Assembly (NCBI GenBank): GCA_943846595.1
Contig: OX044355.1
Coordinates: forward strand, 124,001 to 188,000
Length of the DNA: 64,000 nt
Source: an uncultured Polaribacter sp.
GTDB lineage: Bacteria > Bacteroidota > Bacteroidia > Flavobacteriales > Flavobacteriaceae
Direction: 5' to 3'
The position numbers were made by a program, and so were the translations under genes. Below are positions 17,937 through 25,472 of the stretch, piece after piece (position 1 is the stretch's first letter; every line of letters begins with the position of its first letter). The notes below the pieces were generated by a model. It ran no database searches. It was not told the DNA's origin and saw nothing but the letters and a program-made list of their open reading frames with translations.

Positions 17937-18959
17937 ATGGATTCGTTAACGCAAATAGTTTTAGGTGCCGCTTGTGGCCAAATGGTACTGGGTAAAAAGA
18001 TTGGAAACAAAGCACTCTTATTTGGAGCAATTGGGGGTACAATCCCAGATTTAGATGTTTTTATTGGTCGTTTTTTATACAATAATGAAATTCAAGCCAT
18101 GGCTTTTCATCGCGGATTTATGCATTCGATTTTGTTTGCTGTGGTAGGTGCTTTCTTTTTTGGGTGGATTCTCTTCAAAGCTAACAATTCAGGAAAAAGA
18201 AAGGCAACGACCACACAAAAAGATTGGGTTTGGCTATTCTTTTGGGCAATTTTTACCCATCCAATTTTAGACTGCTTTACACCTTATGGCACGCAATTGT
18301 TTGCCCCATTTTCTGATTATCGGGTTGCTTTTAATAACATTTCTGTAGCCGATCCTTTGTACACATTTCCTTTCTTAATTTGTATCATTGTTGCGTTGTT
18401 TTTCAAAAGAAAAAATCCAAAAAAAATAAAATGGACAAAAACGGGAATTTATCTCAGTTCTTTTTACCTATTGTTTACCGTTGGAAATAAATTATACATG
18501 GATACTGTCTTTAAAAAATCTTTTCAAAAGGCAGGAATTTCTATGAATCGATTTTCGGCACAACCCACAATTTTTAATAATATACTTTGGTATGCAGTCG
18601 CAGAAACCAAAACTCAATACCATTTGACTTTTTACTCTTTATTGGATCAAAAATCATACTCAGAAAAAATCATCAGTGTTGACAAAAACCATGCACTAAT
18701 TGATATGAGTGATGAAAATTTACACACCTTAACTTGGTTTAGCAATGGATATTTTAATCTTTCTAAAGGAGCAGAAACTGGCTCCTACAAATATGTAGAC
18801 TTGCGTTATCCCATGTTGAACCCTGAAGATGTGAATAGCTCGGTATTTAATTTTACCATTTCCCAAAAAAATAACGAATGGGATATTTTACCTTTTCAAG
18901 GAAAAGCGCCTACTAAAAAGGATTTGGCCGTTTTTATGGAACGAATTCGAGGAATCTAA
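17937..18959 (+). CDS. Membrane-bound metal-dependent hydrolase, YdjM/YbcI family
   Basis: 340 residues. The N-terminal half carries the family's conserved pattern MDSLTQIVLGAACGQ, GAIGGTIPDLDVFIG, FHRGFMHSILFAVV and FTHPILDCFTPYG, giving the His/Asp residues that could bind metal, among four or more membrane segments. The C-terminal 150 residues are hydrophilic. Family members are called inner-membrane metal-dependent hydrolases, but the substrate is unknown. The promoter box abuts the ATG. The next gene is convergent after a repeat-containing gap. Confidence 0.82.
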   Translation: MDSLTQIVLGAACGQMVLGKKIGNKALLFGAIGGTIPDLDVFIGRFLYNNEIQAMAFHRGFMHSILFAVVGAFFFGWILFKANNSGKRKATTTQKDWVWLFFWAIFTHPILDCFTPYGTQLFAPFSDYRVAFNNISVADPLYTFPFLICIIVALFFKRKNPKKIKWTKTGIYLSSFYLLFTVGNKLYMDTVFKKSFQKAGISMNRFSAQPTIFNNILWYAVAETKTQYHLTFYSLLDQKSYSEKIISVDKNHALIDMSDENLHTLTWFSNGYFNLSKGAETGSYKYVDLRYPMLNPEDVNSSVFNFTISQKNNEWDILPFQGKAPTKKDLAVFMERIRGI

Positions 18960-18980
18960 GTTGCAATGGCTTATAAAATG

Positions 18981-19072
18981 GCTTCGACAGGCTCAGCCGG
19001 ACATTTGTTAGACTCATCCATACATTCGACAAGCTCAGTATGACCTCAATAAGCTAAGCCGGACACTTGTTA
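18981..19072. repeat. Cluster of dispersed intergenic repeat units
   Basis: Three related units: TTCGACAGGCTCAGCCGGAC (18983-19002), TTCGACAAGCTCAGTATGAC (19025-19044) and GCTAAGCCGGACACTTGTTA (19053-19072). The first and third share the CAGCCGGACA-TTGTTA type ending. This TTCGACARGCTCAG motif recurs between genes in many Flavobacteriaceae, so this is probably a degenerate cluster of a dispersed element rather than a terminator. Confidence 0.6.
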
Positions 19073-19120
19073 AAACCTTCAAGTTTAGCACTATTTAGTT
19101 CTAAGGCTAATTGAACAAAG

Positions 19121-20320
19121 CTACAAGACTCCTACTTCCTCCATACAGGTTTTCATCATGCTATACGTTCTTTCAATATCATTGTCCAAACCAATAGAGA
19201 ATCGAATCAACCCCTCAGAAAGTCCCATTTCTTTTTGTTCTTCTTCTGGAATTTCTGAAGATGTAGAAGTTCCGGATGCGCTAAATAGTGTTTTGTAAAA
19301 ACCTAAACTTACCGCCAAATACCCTACATTTTTTGCTTGCATGAGTTCCATTAACGCATTGGCTTTCTCCAGCGAACCAGCATCAATGGTTAGCATTCCT
19401 CCAAATCCAAATTCTTGATTCATCATCGATTTAAAAACCTCATGTGATGGGTGTGATTCCAACCCTGGATAAACTGTTTTAATCCCTAAGTTCTCAAATT
19501 TTTCAGCTAAATAAGATGCATTCTTACTGTGTTGTTTCATTCTAAGATGCAGGGTTCTCATATTTTTTAAGATGGCAGCAGCACGCAAACTATCCATAGA
19601 AGCTCCTAATAGCATACTCGCTCCGTCGATAACACTTTTGAGAGAATTCACGAAGTCTGCTGAACCACAAACAACACCTCCCATAGTATCTGAAGTTCCA
19701 TTGATGAATTTTGTCAAACTATGAATGACAACATCTGCTCCCAATTTTGCAGGAGAAATTGATAATGGTGAAAAGGTATTGTCTACAACGAGTGTTAATC
19801 TGTATTTTTTTGCCAAAATAGCCAATCCTTCAATATCTGCAACTTCTAACAATGGATTGCTTACAGATTCACAATACAAAACTTTGGTGTTTTTTGTAAT
19901 TGCAGCCGCTACCAATGCTAATTTTGTAATGTCTACAAAACTAGTTTGAATATGCATTCTTGGTGTAAAATTTTTCAAGAAAGCATAGGTTCCCCCGTAA
20001 ATAGTCCTACTTGAAACAATGTGATCTCCAGCACCACACAATTGCAATAGTGTTGGTGTAATGGCTCCCATGCCAGAACTTGCAACATTTGCCGCTGCGG
20101 TCCCTTCCATGGCAGCCAAAGCCTCCCCTAAATAATTATTACTGGGTGTAGAATGCCTTGAATACAAATAGCATCCATCAGTATTTCCTTCAAAGGTATC
20201 CGCCATTGTTTTTGCCGTTAGAAAGGTATAGGTTGATGAATCTGAGATTGAGGGATTAACGCCCCCGCTTTCTCCAAAATATTGTAAGTCTTGAATTTTA
20301 TCTGCTGGATTGAATTTCAT
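19121..20320 (-). CDS. Trans-sulfuration-family PLP enzyme (methionine gamma-lyase-like)
   Basis: 399-residue Cys/Met-metabolism PLP enzyme. The Schiff-base lysine is K204 in VVIHSLTKFINGTSD, the cofactor-ring aspartate is D180 in VVDNTFSP, and the phosphate-binding Y-x-R is at 53-55 (YSRHSTPSNN). It is separate from the methionine operon and sits divergent from an Lrp-family regulator. That arrangement is typical of an amino-acid-degrading enzyme controlled by its neighbour, so methionine or homocysteine gamma-lyase is more likely than a biosynthetic synthase. Cystathionine gamma-synthase/lyase cannot be excluded from sequence alone. Confidence 0.8.
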   Translation of the reverse strand: MKFNPADKIQDLQYFGESGGVNPSISDSSTYTFLTAKTMADTFEGNTDGCYLYSRHSTPSNNYLGEALAAMEGTAAANVASSGMGAITPTLLQLCGAGDHIVSSRTIYGGTYAFLKNFTPRMHIQTSFVDITKLALVAAAITKNTKVLYCESVSNPLLEVADIEGLAILAKKYRLTLVVDNTFSPLSISPAKLGADVVIHSLTKFINGTSDTMGGVVCGSADFVNSLKSVIDGASMLLGASMDSLRAAAILKNMRTLHLRMKQHSKNASYLAEKFENLGIKTVYPGLESHPSHEVFKSMMNQEFGFGGMLTIDAGSLEKANALMELMQAKNVGYLAVSLGFYKTLFSASGTSTSSEIPEEEQKEMGLSEGLIRFSIGLDNDIERTYSMMKTCMEEVGVL

Positions 20321-20390
20321 AATAGTAGTTTTTTACAATACAAATTGACAACTTTATAGAAAAAAAATCAATACTTGAATTAAAATACAG

Positions 20391-20434
20391 ATTAAATATC
20401 TATATTTAATATTATTATTAGTTTTAAAAACTAA
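20391..20434. promoter_or_regulatory. Two palindromes in the Lrp/PLP-enzyme divergent promoter
   Basis: ATTAAATAT-CT-ATATTTAAT (20391-20410, perfect 9-bp arms) and TTAGTTT-TAA-AAACTAA (20418-20434, 7-bp arms) sit 27 bp apart centre to centre in the 151-bp gap. AT-rich dyads in this position are plausible Lrp-type operators controlling both genes. Confidence 0.45.
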
Positions 20435-20471
20435 AAACACCTACTAATAATACTTATTTTAGAAAATTCAC

Positions 20472-20927
20472 ATGCTAGATTCCATTGATAAAAAACTCTT
20501 AAATAGCTTACAAAACAACAGCAAACAGACCACCAAACAACTGTCTCTACAATTAAACCTATCAATAACGGCTATCTATGAACGTATCAAAAAACTAGAG
20601 CATCAAAAAGTAATTCAGAAGTATGTTGCCATTGTAAATAAAAATAAGATTGAAAAAACCTTTTTGGTTTTTTGCCATGTAAAACTCGTGCAACATACCA
20701 AAGAATATGTCAGCACTTTTGAGCGTGAAATTTTAAAACTAGAGGAGGTTTCTGAGTGTTTTCATGTGAGTGGCGACTATGATTATATTCTTAAAATTTA
20801 TGTAAAAGATATGGAAGCATACCGCGAATTTATGGTCACCAAACTAACCGCTATTAAGCACATAGGAAGTACACATAGTGCTTTTTCAATTGAACAGGTA
20901 AAAAACACAACAGCGATTCAATTGTAA
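20472..20927 (+). CDS. Lrp/AsnC-family transcriptional regulator
   Basis: 151 residues with the normal two-domain layout: an N-terminal winged helix-turn-helix (about 3-50, LDSIDKKLLNSLQNNSKQTTKQLSLQLNLSITAIYERIKKLE) and a C-terminal ligand-sensing RAM/AsnC domain (about 65-145, with VSECFHVSGDYDYILKIYVKDMEAY). It probably binds an amino acid and controls the divergent PLP-enzyme gene and itself through the palindromes in the shared gap. No disruption. Confidence 0.93.
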   Translation: MLDSIDKKLLNSLQNNSKQTTKQLSLQLNLSITAIYERIKKLEHQKVIQKYVAIVNKNKIEKTFLVFCHVKLVQHTKEYVSTFEREILKLEEVSECFHVSGDYDYILKIYVKDMEAYREFMVTKLTAIKHIGSTHSAFSIEQVKNTTAIQL

Positions 20928-21033
20928 AAGTATAAAATAGGCAACTATTGAAAGATATTTTAGAAAATCTTATTTCTTATATTTGAAGTCTTTTTTGGAA
21001 ATTTTTACTTCTTATAAACAAAAAAAATCCACA

Positions 21034-21063
21034 AAAAAACCAAAACTTTCGTTTTGGTTTTTT
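21034..21063. terminator. Bidirectional terminator
   Basis: 13-bp stem AAAAAACCAAAAC (21034-21046) / complement (21051-21063), loop TTTC. A-rich and T-rich flanks allow use by the Lrp gene on + and by the CDGSH microprotein gene on -. Confidence 0.75.
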
Positions 21064-21093
21064 ATACTTTTTAAATTTTCTAATAATAAGAAA

Positions 21094-21186
21094 CTACTTT
21101 GTTGCGTGAGAGCCATCACAATATCCGTCTGGATCGGATGTATTTCCACAACCACAAGTAGGTCTCTCTGCTTTGTAAGAATTCAT
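21094..21186 (-). CDS. 30-residue CDGSH-like microprotein
   Basis: Too short for ordinary gene calling. The ATG at 21186 opens 30 codons ending in TAG at 21094, starting MNSYKAERPT and then CGCGNTSDPDGYCDGSH, then ATK. The pattern C-x-C ... C-D-G-S-H is the iron-sulfur ligand set (three Cys, one His) of CDGSH proteins. The gap between the second and third Cys is nine residues, one more than the usual eight, and the rest of the fold is absent. It begins 25 nt after the yceI stop on the same strand and is followed by a terminator, so it looks like the last gene of that transcript. A 2Fe-2S or zinc-binding peptide is an inference. Confidence 0.6.
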   Translation of the reverse strand: MNSYKAERPTCGCGNTSDPDGYCDGSHATK

Positions 21187-21211
21187 GATTTTTAATCTTT
21201 TAAAGTTTATA

Positions 21212-21850
21212 CTAAGCTTTCGTCACGACACTAAAAGACATTTCCATCAAGTCATTAATGAACTTATCTTTCAAGGCTGCATCTAATTTTTTAGAAGCAT
21301 ACACAACTCCAAAATCAGTTCTATCGATGGTAAATGTTTCGCTTTTGAAGGTTGTGATTCCATCAGTTGTTGCAATGGTTGCTGGAATTGTAATGCTTTT
21401 GGTTGTATTCTTAATTGTTAAATTTCCAGTAACTGCTAGCTTTCCTTCGGTATCAACTACAGAAGTAATTACAAATTTTGCTGTTGGATAGACTGCAACA
21501 TCAAAGAAATCTGAAGCCTTTAAATGCCCTTCAATTTTTGATGCTCCCTCAGAACCCGCCATGTCTGTGTTGGTAATGGTATTCATGTCAACCACAAAAA
21601 CGCCCTGCGTTAAGGTTCCCGCTTCTACTAACAAACCTCCACTTTTTAAGGCTACCGTTCCATTGTGAGAACCTGTAGGCTTACTTCCTTCCCAGTTTAA
21701 AACAGATGCAGCTATATCTACGTTGTTTAAATCTTCAGCATTTACTGTAACCTTTACCGCTTCTTTTATAGCCGTTTTTTCTTTTTTTTCTCCAATACAT
21801 GAAGCAAATACAGTTGCTGTAATTGCCACTAATAAAATTATTTTTTTCAT
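21212..21850 (-). CDS. YceI-family lipoprotein
   Basis: 212 residues. The N-terminus MKKIILLVAITATVFASCIGEKK is a lipoprotein signal with lipobox FASC, so the mature protein is lipid-anchored. Residues from about 45 form the YceI lipocalin-like fold: a VLNWEGSKPTG start, then MDMNTITNTDM-type and LKASDFFDVAVYPTAKFVITSV blocks. Family members bind isoprenoid or fatty-acid-like ligands. The frame extends upstream to 21895, but the ATG at 21850 begins the signal peptide and lies just past the promoter box at 21893-21900. A 24-bp perfect palindrome overlaps that promoter. The CDGSH microprotein gene follows. Confidence 0.9.
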   Translation of the reverse strand: MKKIILLVAITATVFASCIGEKKEKTAIKEAVKVTVNAEDLNNVDIAASVLNWEGSKPTGSHNGTVALKSGGLLVEAGTLTQGVFVVDMNTITNTDMAGSEGASKIEGHLKASDFFDVAVYPTAKFVITSVVDTEGKLAVTGNLTIKNTTKSITIPATIATTDGITTFKSETFTIDRTDFGVVYASKKLDAALKDKFINDLMEMSFSVVTKA

Positions 21851-21892
21851 CGTTGTTAATTCAATTATTTGGTTAAAATATTTTTTAAAAGA

Positions 21893-21900
21893 CAAACATA
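21893..21900 (-). promoter_or_regulatory. -7 box of yceI
   Basis: TATGTTTG on the minus strand matches TAnnTTTG. The expected transcription start is near 21889, giving a leader of about 39 nt before the ATG at 21850. Confidence 0.6.
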
Positions 21901-21906
21901 CAATTT

Positions 21907-21930
21907 ATTTATTTTCCATGGAAAATAAAT
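21907..21930. promoter_or_regulatory. 24-bp perfect palindrome over the yceI promoter
   Basis: Half-site ATTTATTTTCCA followed by its exact reverse complement, no spacer. It begins 6 bp upstream of the -7 box, so it covers the -33 region of the yceI/CDGSH promoter. Position and symmetry suggest a dimeric repressor operator; the regulator is not identifiable here. Confidence 0.65.
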
Positions 21931-21950
21931 TTTGCTATTTTTAACAAAAC

Positions 21951-22403
21951 CTATGATTTGTCTTTGGAGTCAATAATAAGCGTTACGGGACCATCGTTCA
22001 ATAAAGACACTTTCATATCGGCTCCAAAAACACCAGTTTGTACTTTTTTGCCAATAGCTAAAGATAACCTGTCTACAAAATTTTGATAGATTGGAATGGC
22101 AACCGCTGGTTTTGCTGCTTTGATATAACTCGGTCGATTTCCTTTTTTTGAAGATGCGTGAAGGGTGAATTGACTGACTACAAGAACATCTCCTCCACGA
22201 TCAACTAATGAAGTATTCATCACATGATCTGCGTCATTAAAAATACGGAGATTACAAACTTTTCGAACCAACCAATCAATGTCTTCCTGAGTATCTTCTG
22301 CAACAATGCCTACAAATAATAACAGCCCTTGTTTAATGGAGGCCACTTGTTGGTCGTTGATAGCTACGCTTGCTCTTGAAACTCTTTGAAATACAACTTT
22401 CAT
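21951..22403 (-). CDS. dtd: D-aminoacyl-tRNA deacylase
   Basis: Hydrolyses D-amino acids wrongly attached to tRNA. 150 residues from the ATG at 22403 (MKVVFQRVSRASVAIN), the standard Dtd start; an in-frame extension to 22466 lies inside rsgA and adds nothing homologous. The family motif VSQFTLHASSKKGNRPSY and the C-terminal NDGPVT block are both present and carry the active-site residues. It starts 7 nt after the rsgA stop, so the two are cotranscribed. Confidence 0.95.
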   Translation of the reverse strand: MKVVFQRVSRASVAINDQQVASIKQGLLLFVGIVAEDTQEDIDWLVRKVCNLRIFNDADHVMNTSLVDRGGDVLVVSQFTLHASSKKGNRPSYIKAAKPAVAIPIYQNFVDRLSLAIGKKVQTGVFGADMKVSLLNDGPVTLIIDSKDKS

Positions 22404-22410
22404 TGCTACA

Positions 22411-23373
22411 CTAATTATCTTCTTCTTCCCAAACATCTGTTCTGTAATGCTCCGATTCTTCTTCACCTTCTAAAATTTGAAGGTAACTTCGATATCGAGA
22501 CCATGAAACTTCTTCGGCTTCTAATGCTTCTTTTACAGCACATTGGGGTTCTTTTACGTGAATACAGTCATTAAATTTACAGTCTTGTTTTAAGGCAAAA
22601 AACTCAGGAAAATAATCTCCTAATTCATGTCTATCAATATCAACAACTCCAAAACCTTTAATTCCAGGAGTATCAATAATTCTTGCATCAAAACTTAGGT
22701 CGAACATTTCTGCAAAGGTAGTGGTGTGTTTTCCTTGATTATGTTGATCAGAAATTTCTTTCGTTTTTAAATCTAAAGTAGGTTCTATGGCATTGACTAA
22801 TGTTGTTTTTCCAACTCCAGAATGCCCAACAAACATAGAGGTTTTGCCCAACATTAGTTCTTTAATTTTGGAAACATTTTTATTTTGGGTTGCAGAAACC
22901 TCTTCACATTGGTATCCGATTTTTTTGTAAATATCCTTCAAATATAAGATCTCAGCACGTTCTTCAAGTGCATAGGAATCTATTTTATTAAAAATCAAAA
23001 CAACCTCAATACTGTAGGCCCTTGCAGACACTAAAAAACGATCTATAAATGCGGCGAAGGTTGGCGGATTATTGATGGTGATTAACAAGAAAACCTGATC
23101 AATATTTGAAGCAATAATATGGGTTTGTTTGGACAGGTTGACCGATTTTCGAACGATAAAATTATCGCGTTCAAAAATCGTTTTTATAACACCGGTTTCC
23201 TCATCTCCTTTTTCCTCAATTTCGAATTCAACCTTATCACCTACTGCAATTGGATTGGTGCTTTTAATATTCTGAATTCTAAACTTCCCCTTCATTCTAC
23301 ACTTATAAAATTCGCCAATATCAGATTTTACTTGATACCAACTTCCGGTAGATTTGTATACGATTCCTGTCAT
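22411..23373 (-). CDS. rsgA: Ribosome small subunit biogenesis GTPase RsgA
   Basis: Circularly permuted GTPase that helps 30S subunit maturation. 320 residues: N-terminal OB fold (about 1-75), then G4 NKID (129-132), G1 GHSGVGKTT (183-191) and G3 DTPG (234-237) in permuted order. A C-terminal zinc site has C265, C270, H272 and C278. The length is normal. It lies downstream of the aromatic operon terminator and upstream of dtd. Confidence 0.96.
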   Translation of the reverse strand: MTGIVYKSTGSWYQVKSDIGEFYKCRMKGKFRIQNIKSTNPIAVGDKVEFEIEEKGDEETGVIKTIFERDNFIVRKSVNLSKQTHIIASNIDQVFLLITINNPPTFAAFIDRFLVSARAYSIEVVLIFNKIDSYALEERAEILYLKDIYKKIGYQCEEVSATQNKNVSKIKELMLGKTSMFVGHSGVGKTTLVNAIEPTLDLKTKEISDQHNQGKHTTTFAEMFDLSFDARIIDTPGIKGFGVVDIDRHELGDYFPEFFALKQDCKFNDCIHVKEPQCAVKEALEAEEVSWSRYRSYLQILEGEEESEHYRTDVWEEEDN

Positions 23374-23430
23374 TGTTACAAAGATGAGAATAAATTACGA
23401 ATTGGGAATACAAATGAGAATTTGAGTTAA

Positions 23431-23467
23431 AAAAAGACGCTTCAGGTTTATAATCCCTGAAACGTCT
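23431..23467 (-). terminator. Terminator of the Phe/Tyr operon
   Basis: AGACGCTTCAGG (23435-23446) and CCTGAAACGTCT (23456-23467) form an 11-of-12-bp stem, followed on the minus strand by a T run. It lies 50 nt past the DAHP synthase/chorismate mutase stop and before rsgA. Confidence 0.75.
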
Positions 23468-23516
23468 CTTTGATTTAGACCCGAAAAAACTACCTATAAA
23501 TGGTAGGATCATTCAA

Positions 23517-24599
23517 TTATCCTTTGATAATCTTTTCTTGATGATTGATAGATTCTTGGTGAATTGCTTTGAACATTTTTAAAACAAATTCTTCGCTCAA
23601 GCCTTTGCTTTCGCCCTCTAAAATCATATTTCCTAGAATTTCATTCCAACGTTTCGATTGTAAAACCGCAACGTTTTTATCTTTCTTAAGTGCACCAATT
23701 TCATCGGCAACTTTCATACGTTTTCCTAACAAATCGACTAACTGACTGTCTACCACATTAATTTGCGCTCGTAGGTTGTCTAAAGAAGATTGGTATTCCG
23801 CTTCAGTATTGGTTTCTTTTCTAATTTTTAAATCTTGCATAATCTGCTTTAAGGAATCTGGTGTTACTTGCTGTGCAGCATCACTCCAAGCATTGTCTGG
23901 ATCTGTATGTGTCTCAATCATTAAACCGTCTAAATTAAGGTCTAATGCTGTTTGTGAGACATCGAAAATCATATCTCTGTTTCCAGTAATGTGTGAAGGA
24001 TCACAAATTAATGGTAAATCTGGAAATCTATTTTGAAATTCAATCGCGATCTGCCATTCTGGAATATTTCTATATTTTGATTTTTCATAGGTAGAAAAGC
24101 CTCTATGGATTGCTCCTAAATTTTTAATTCCTGCCGTATACAATCTTTCAATTCCTCCGAGCCATAAAGCTAAATCTGGATTTACTGGATTTTTTACCAA
24201 TACAATTTTATCCGTTCCTTGTAAAGTATCTGCAATTTCTTGCATAATGAATGGAGATACGGTAGAACGTGCTCCAATCCATAATAAATCGACATCATTT
24301 TCAATCGCTAATTTCACGTGTGCTGAATTGGCAACTTCCGTACAGGTTTTCATTCCTGTTTCTTCTTTTACTTTTTTTAGCCATCGCAAACCAATCTCTC
24401 CAACACCTTCAAACATCCCAGGTCTTGTTCTTGGTTTCCAAATTCCCGCTCTAAAATAGTTTACATCAGAATCTTTTAATTCGTGTGCAATTTTTAAAAC
24501 CTGTTCTTCGGTTTCTGCACTACAAGGCCCTGCTATTACTAGTGGATGCGCTAAATTCATGTCATCCAACCATGTTCTTAATTCTTTTGTATTCTCCAT
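23517..24599 (-). CDS. Bifunctional DAHP synthase / chorismate mutase
   Basis: 360 residues, two domains. Residues 1-265 are a class I-beta 3-deoxy-7-phosphoheptulonate synthase (VIAGPCSAETEEQ, FRAGIWKPRTRPGMFEG, ICDPSHITGNR), the entry step of the shikimate pathway. Residues about 270-360 are an AroQ-type chorismate mutase (LDNLRAQINVVDSQLVDLLGKRMKVADEIGALKK ... LFKAIHQESINHQ), which makes prephenate. This fusion order is common in Bacteroidota. As the last gene of the pheA operon it supplies both the entry flux and the prephenate used by pheA and tyrA, and it is subject to the same leader control. A terminator follows. Confidence 0.93.
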   Translation of the reverse strand: MENTKELRTWLDDMNLAHPLVIAGPCSAETEEQVLKIAHELKDSDVNYFRAGIWKPRTRPGMFEGVGEIGLRWLKKVKEETGMKTCTEVANSAHVKLAIENDVDLLWIGARSTVSPFIMQEIADTLQGTDKIVLVKNPVNPDLALWLGGIERLYTAGIKNLGAIHRGFSTYEKSKYRNIPEWQIAIEFQNRFPDLPLICDPSHITGNRDMIFDVSQTALDLNLDGLMIETHTDPDNAWSDAAQQVTPDSLKQIMQDLKIRKETNTEAEYQSSLDNLRAQINVVDSQLVDLLGKRMKVADEIGALKKDKNVAVLQSKRWNEILGNMILEGESKGLSEEFVLKMFKAIHQESINHQEKIIKG

Positions 24600-24620
24600 T
24601 TTTCTACTTATTGTGGCTAA

Positions 24621-25472
24621 TTAGTTTATGCCGTTTAAAATTTCCTTTATATAATTTGTGCTCTCCATTTCTTTAAAAATTTCAGAGAAATTATCTTGTT
24701 CCATCAACGACTTAAAATGTTGTAAATTGTTGATATATTCTTCCAACGTTTCAATAACGTTTTCTTTGTTTTGTTTAAAAATTGGTGTCCACATTGCGGG
24801 GGAACTCTTTGCCAATCTTACTGTTGATGCAAAACCCGATCCTGCCATATCAAAAATATCGCGTTCATTTTTTTCTTTATTGATCACTGTTTTTCCCAAC
24901 ATAAATGCACTGATGTGGGAGAGGTGCGAAACATACGCAATATGCTTATCATGAGATACCGCATCCATATACCGAATACGCATTCCAAGTGCTGTAAAAA
25001 GTGTTAATGCTTTTTCCTGAAGCTTGAAAGTTGTTTTTTCTACTTCACAAATAATATTCGTTTTCCCAGTATATAAGCCAGAAATTGCAGCTTTTGGTCC
25101 AGATTTTTCGGTACCTGCTATGGGATGACATGCTAAAAAATTTCTCCTTTTTGGATGATGTTCAACCGCTTTACAAATTGCTTCTTTTGTAGAACCTGCA
25201 TCAATAACCAACGCCTTTTCAGAAATGGTATCTAAAATTATTGGCAATAATTTTACCGTAGCATCTACAGGAATAGAAACAATTACCAAGTCTGCATTGA
25301 CTAGGTCGTCTAAAGTTGCTTTTTTATCAATCAACTTTAAAGCTAAAGCTTTGTTGAGCGTTTCCTCTTTTCTGCTAATCCCATGTATGATAGCTTCTGA
25401 ATGGTGTTTTTTGATATCAATGGCAAAACTACCGCCTATTAAACCAATACCGATCATGTATATATTTTTCAT
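24621..25472 (-). CDS. tyrA: Prephenate dehydrogenase
   Basis: Oxidative decarboxylation of prephenate to 4-hydroxyphenylpyruvate for tyrosine. 283 residues: Rossmann start IGIGLIGGSFAIDIKK (7-22), VIVSIPVDAT, and the substrate motif HPIAGTEKSGPKAA near 115-130 with the catalytic histidine, followed by SHLSHISAFML. No ACT domain, so feedback must come from elsewhere. The start overlaps the aminotransferase stop by 4 nt (ATGA), indicating translational coupling. Confidence 0.93.
   Translation of the reverse strand: MKNIYMIGIGLIGGSFAIDIKKHHSEAIIHGISRKEETLNKALALKLIDKKATLDDLVNADLVIVSIPVDATVKLLPIILDTISEKALVIDAGSTKEAICKAVEHHPKRRNFLACHPIAGTEKSGPKAAISGLYTGKTNIICEVEKTTFKLQEKALTLFTALGMRIRYMDAVSHDKHIAYVSHLSHISAFMLGKTVINKEKNERDIFDMAGSGFASTVRLAKSSPAMWTPIFKQNKENVIETLEEYINNLQHFKSLMEQDNFSEIFKEMESTNYIKEILNGIN

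Noticed and set aside
20983..21195. 70-codon + strand frame after the Lrp gene
   Set aside because: It crosses a bidirectional terminator and is antisense to the CDGSH microprotein, whose motif is far more convincing.
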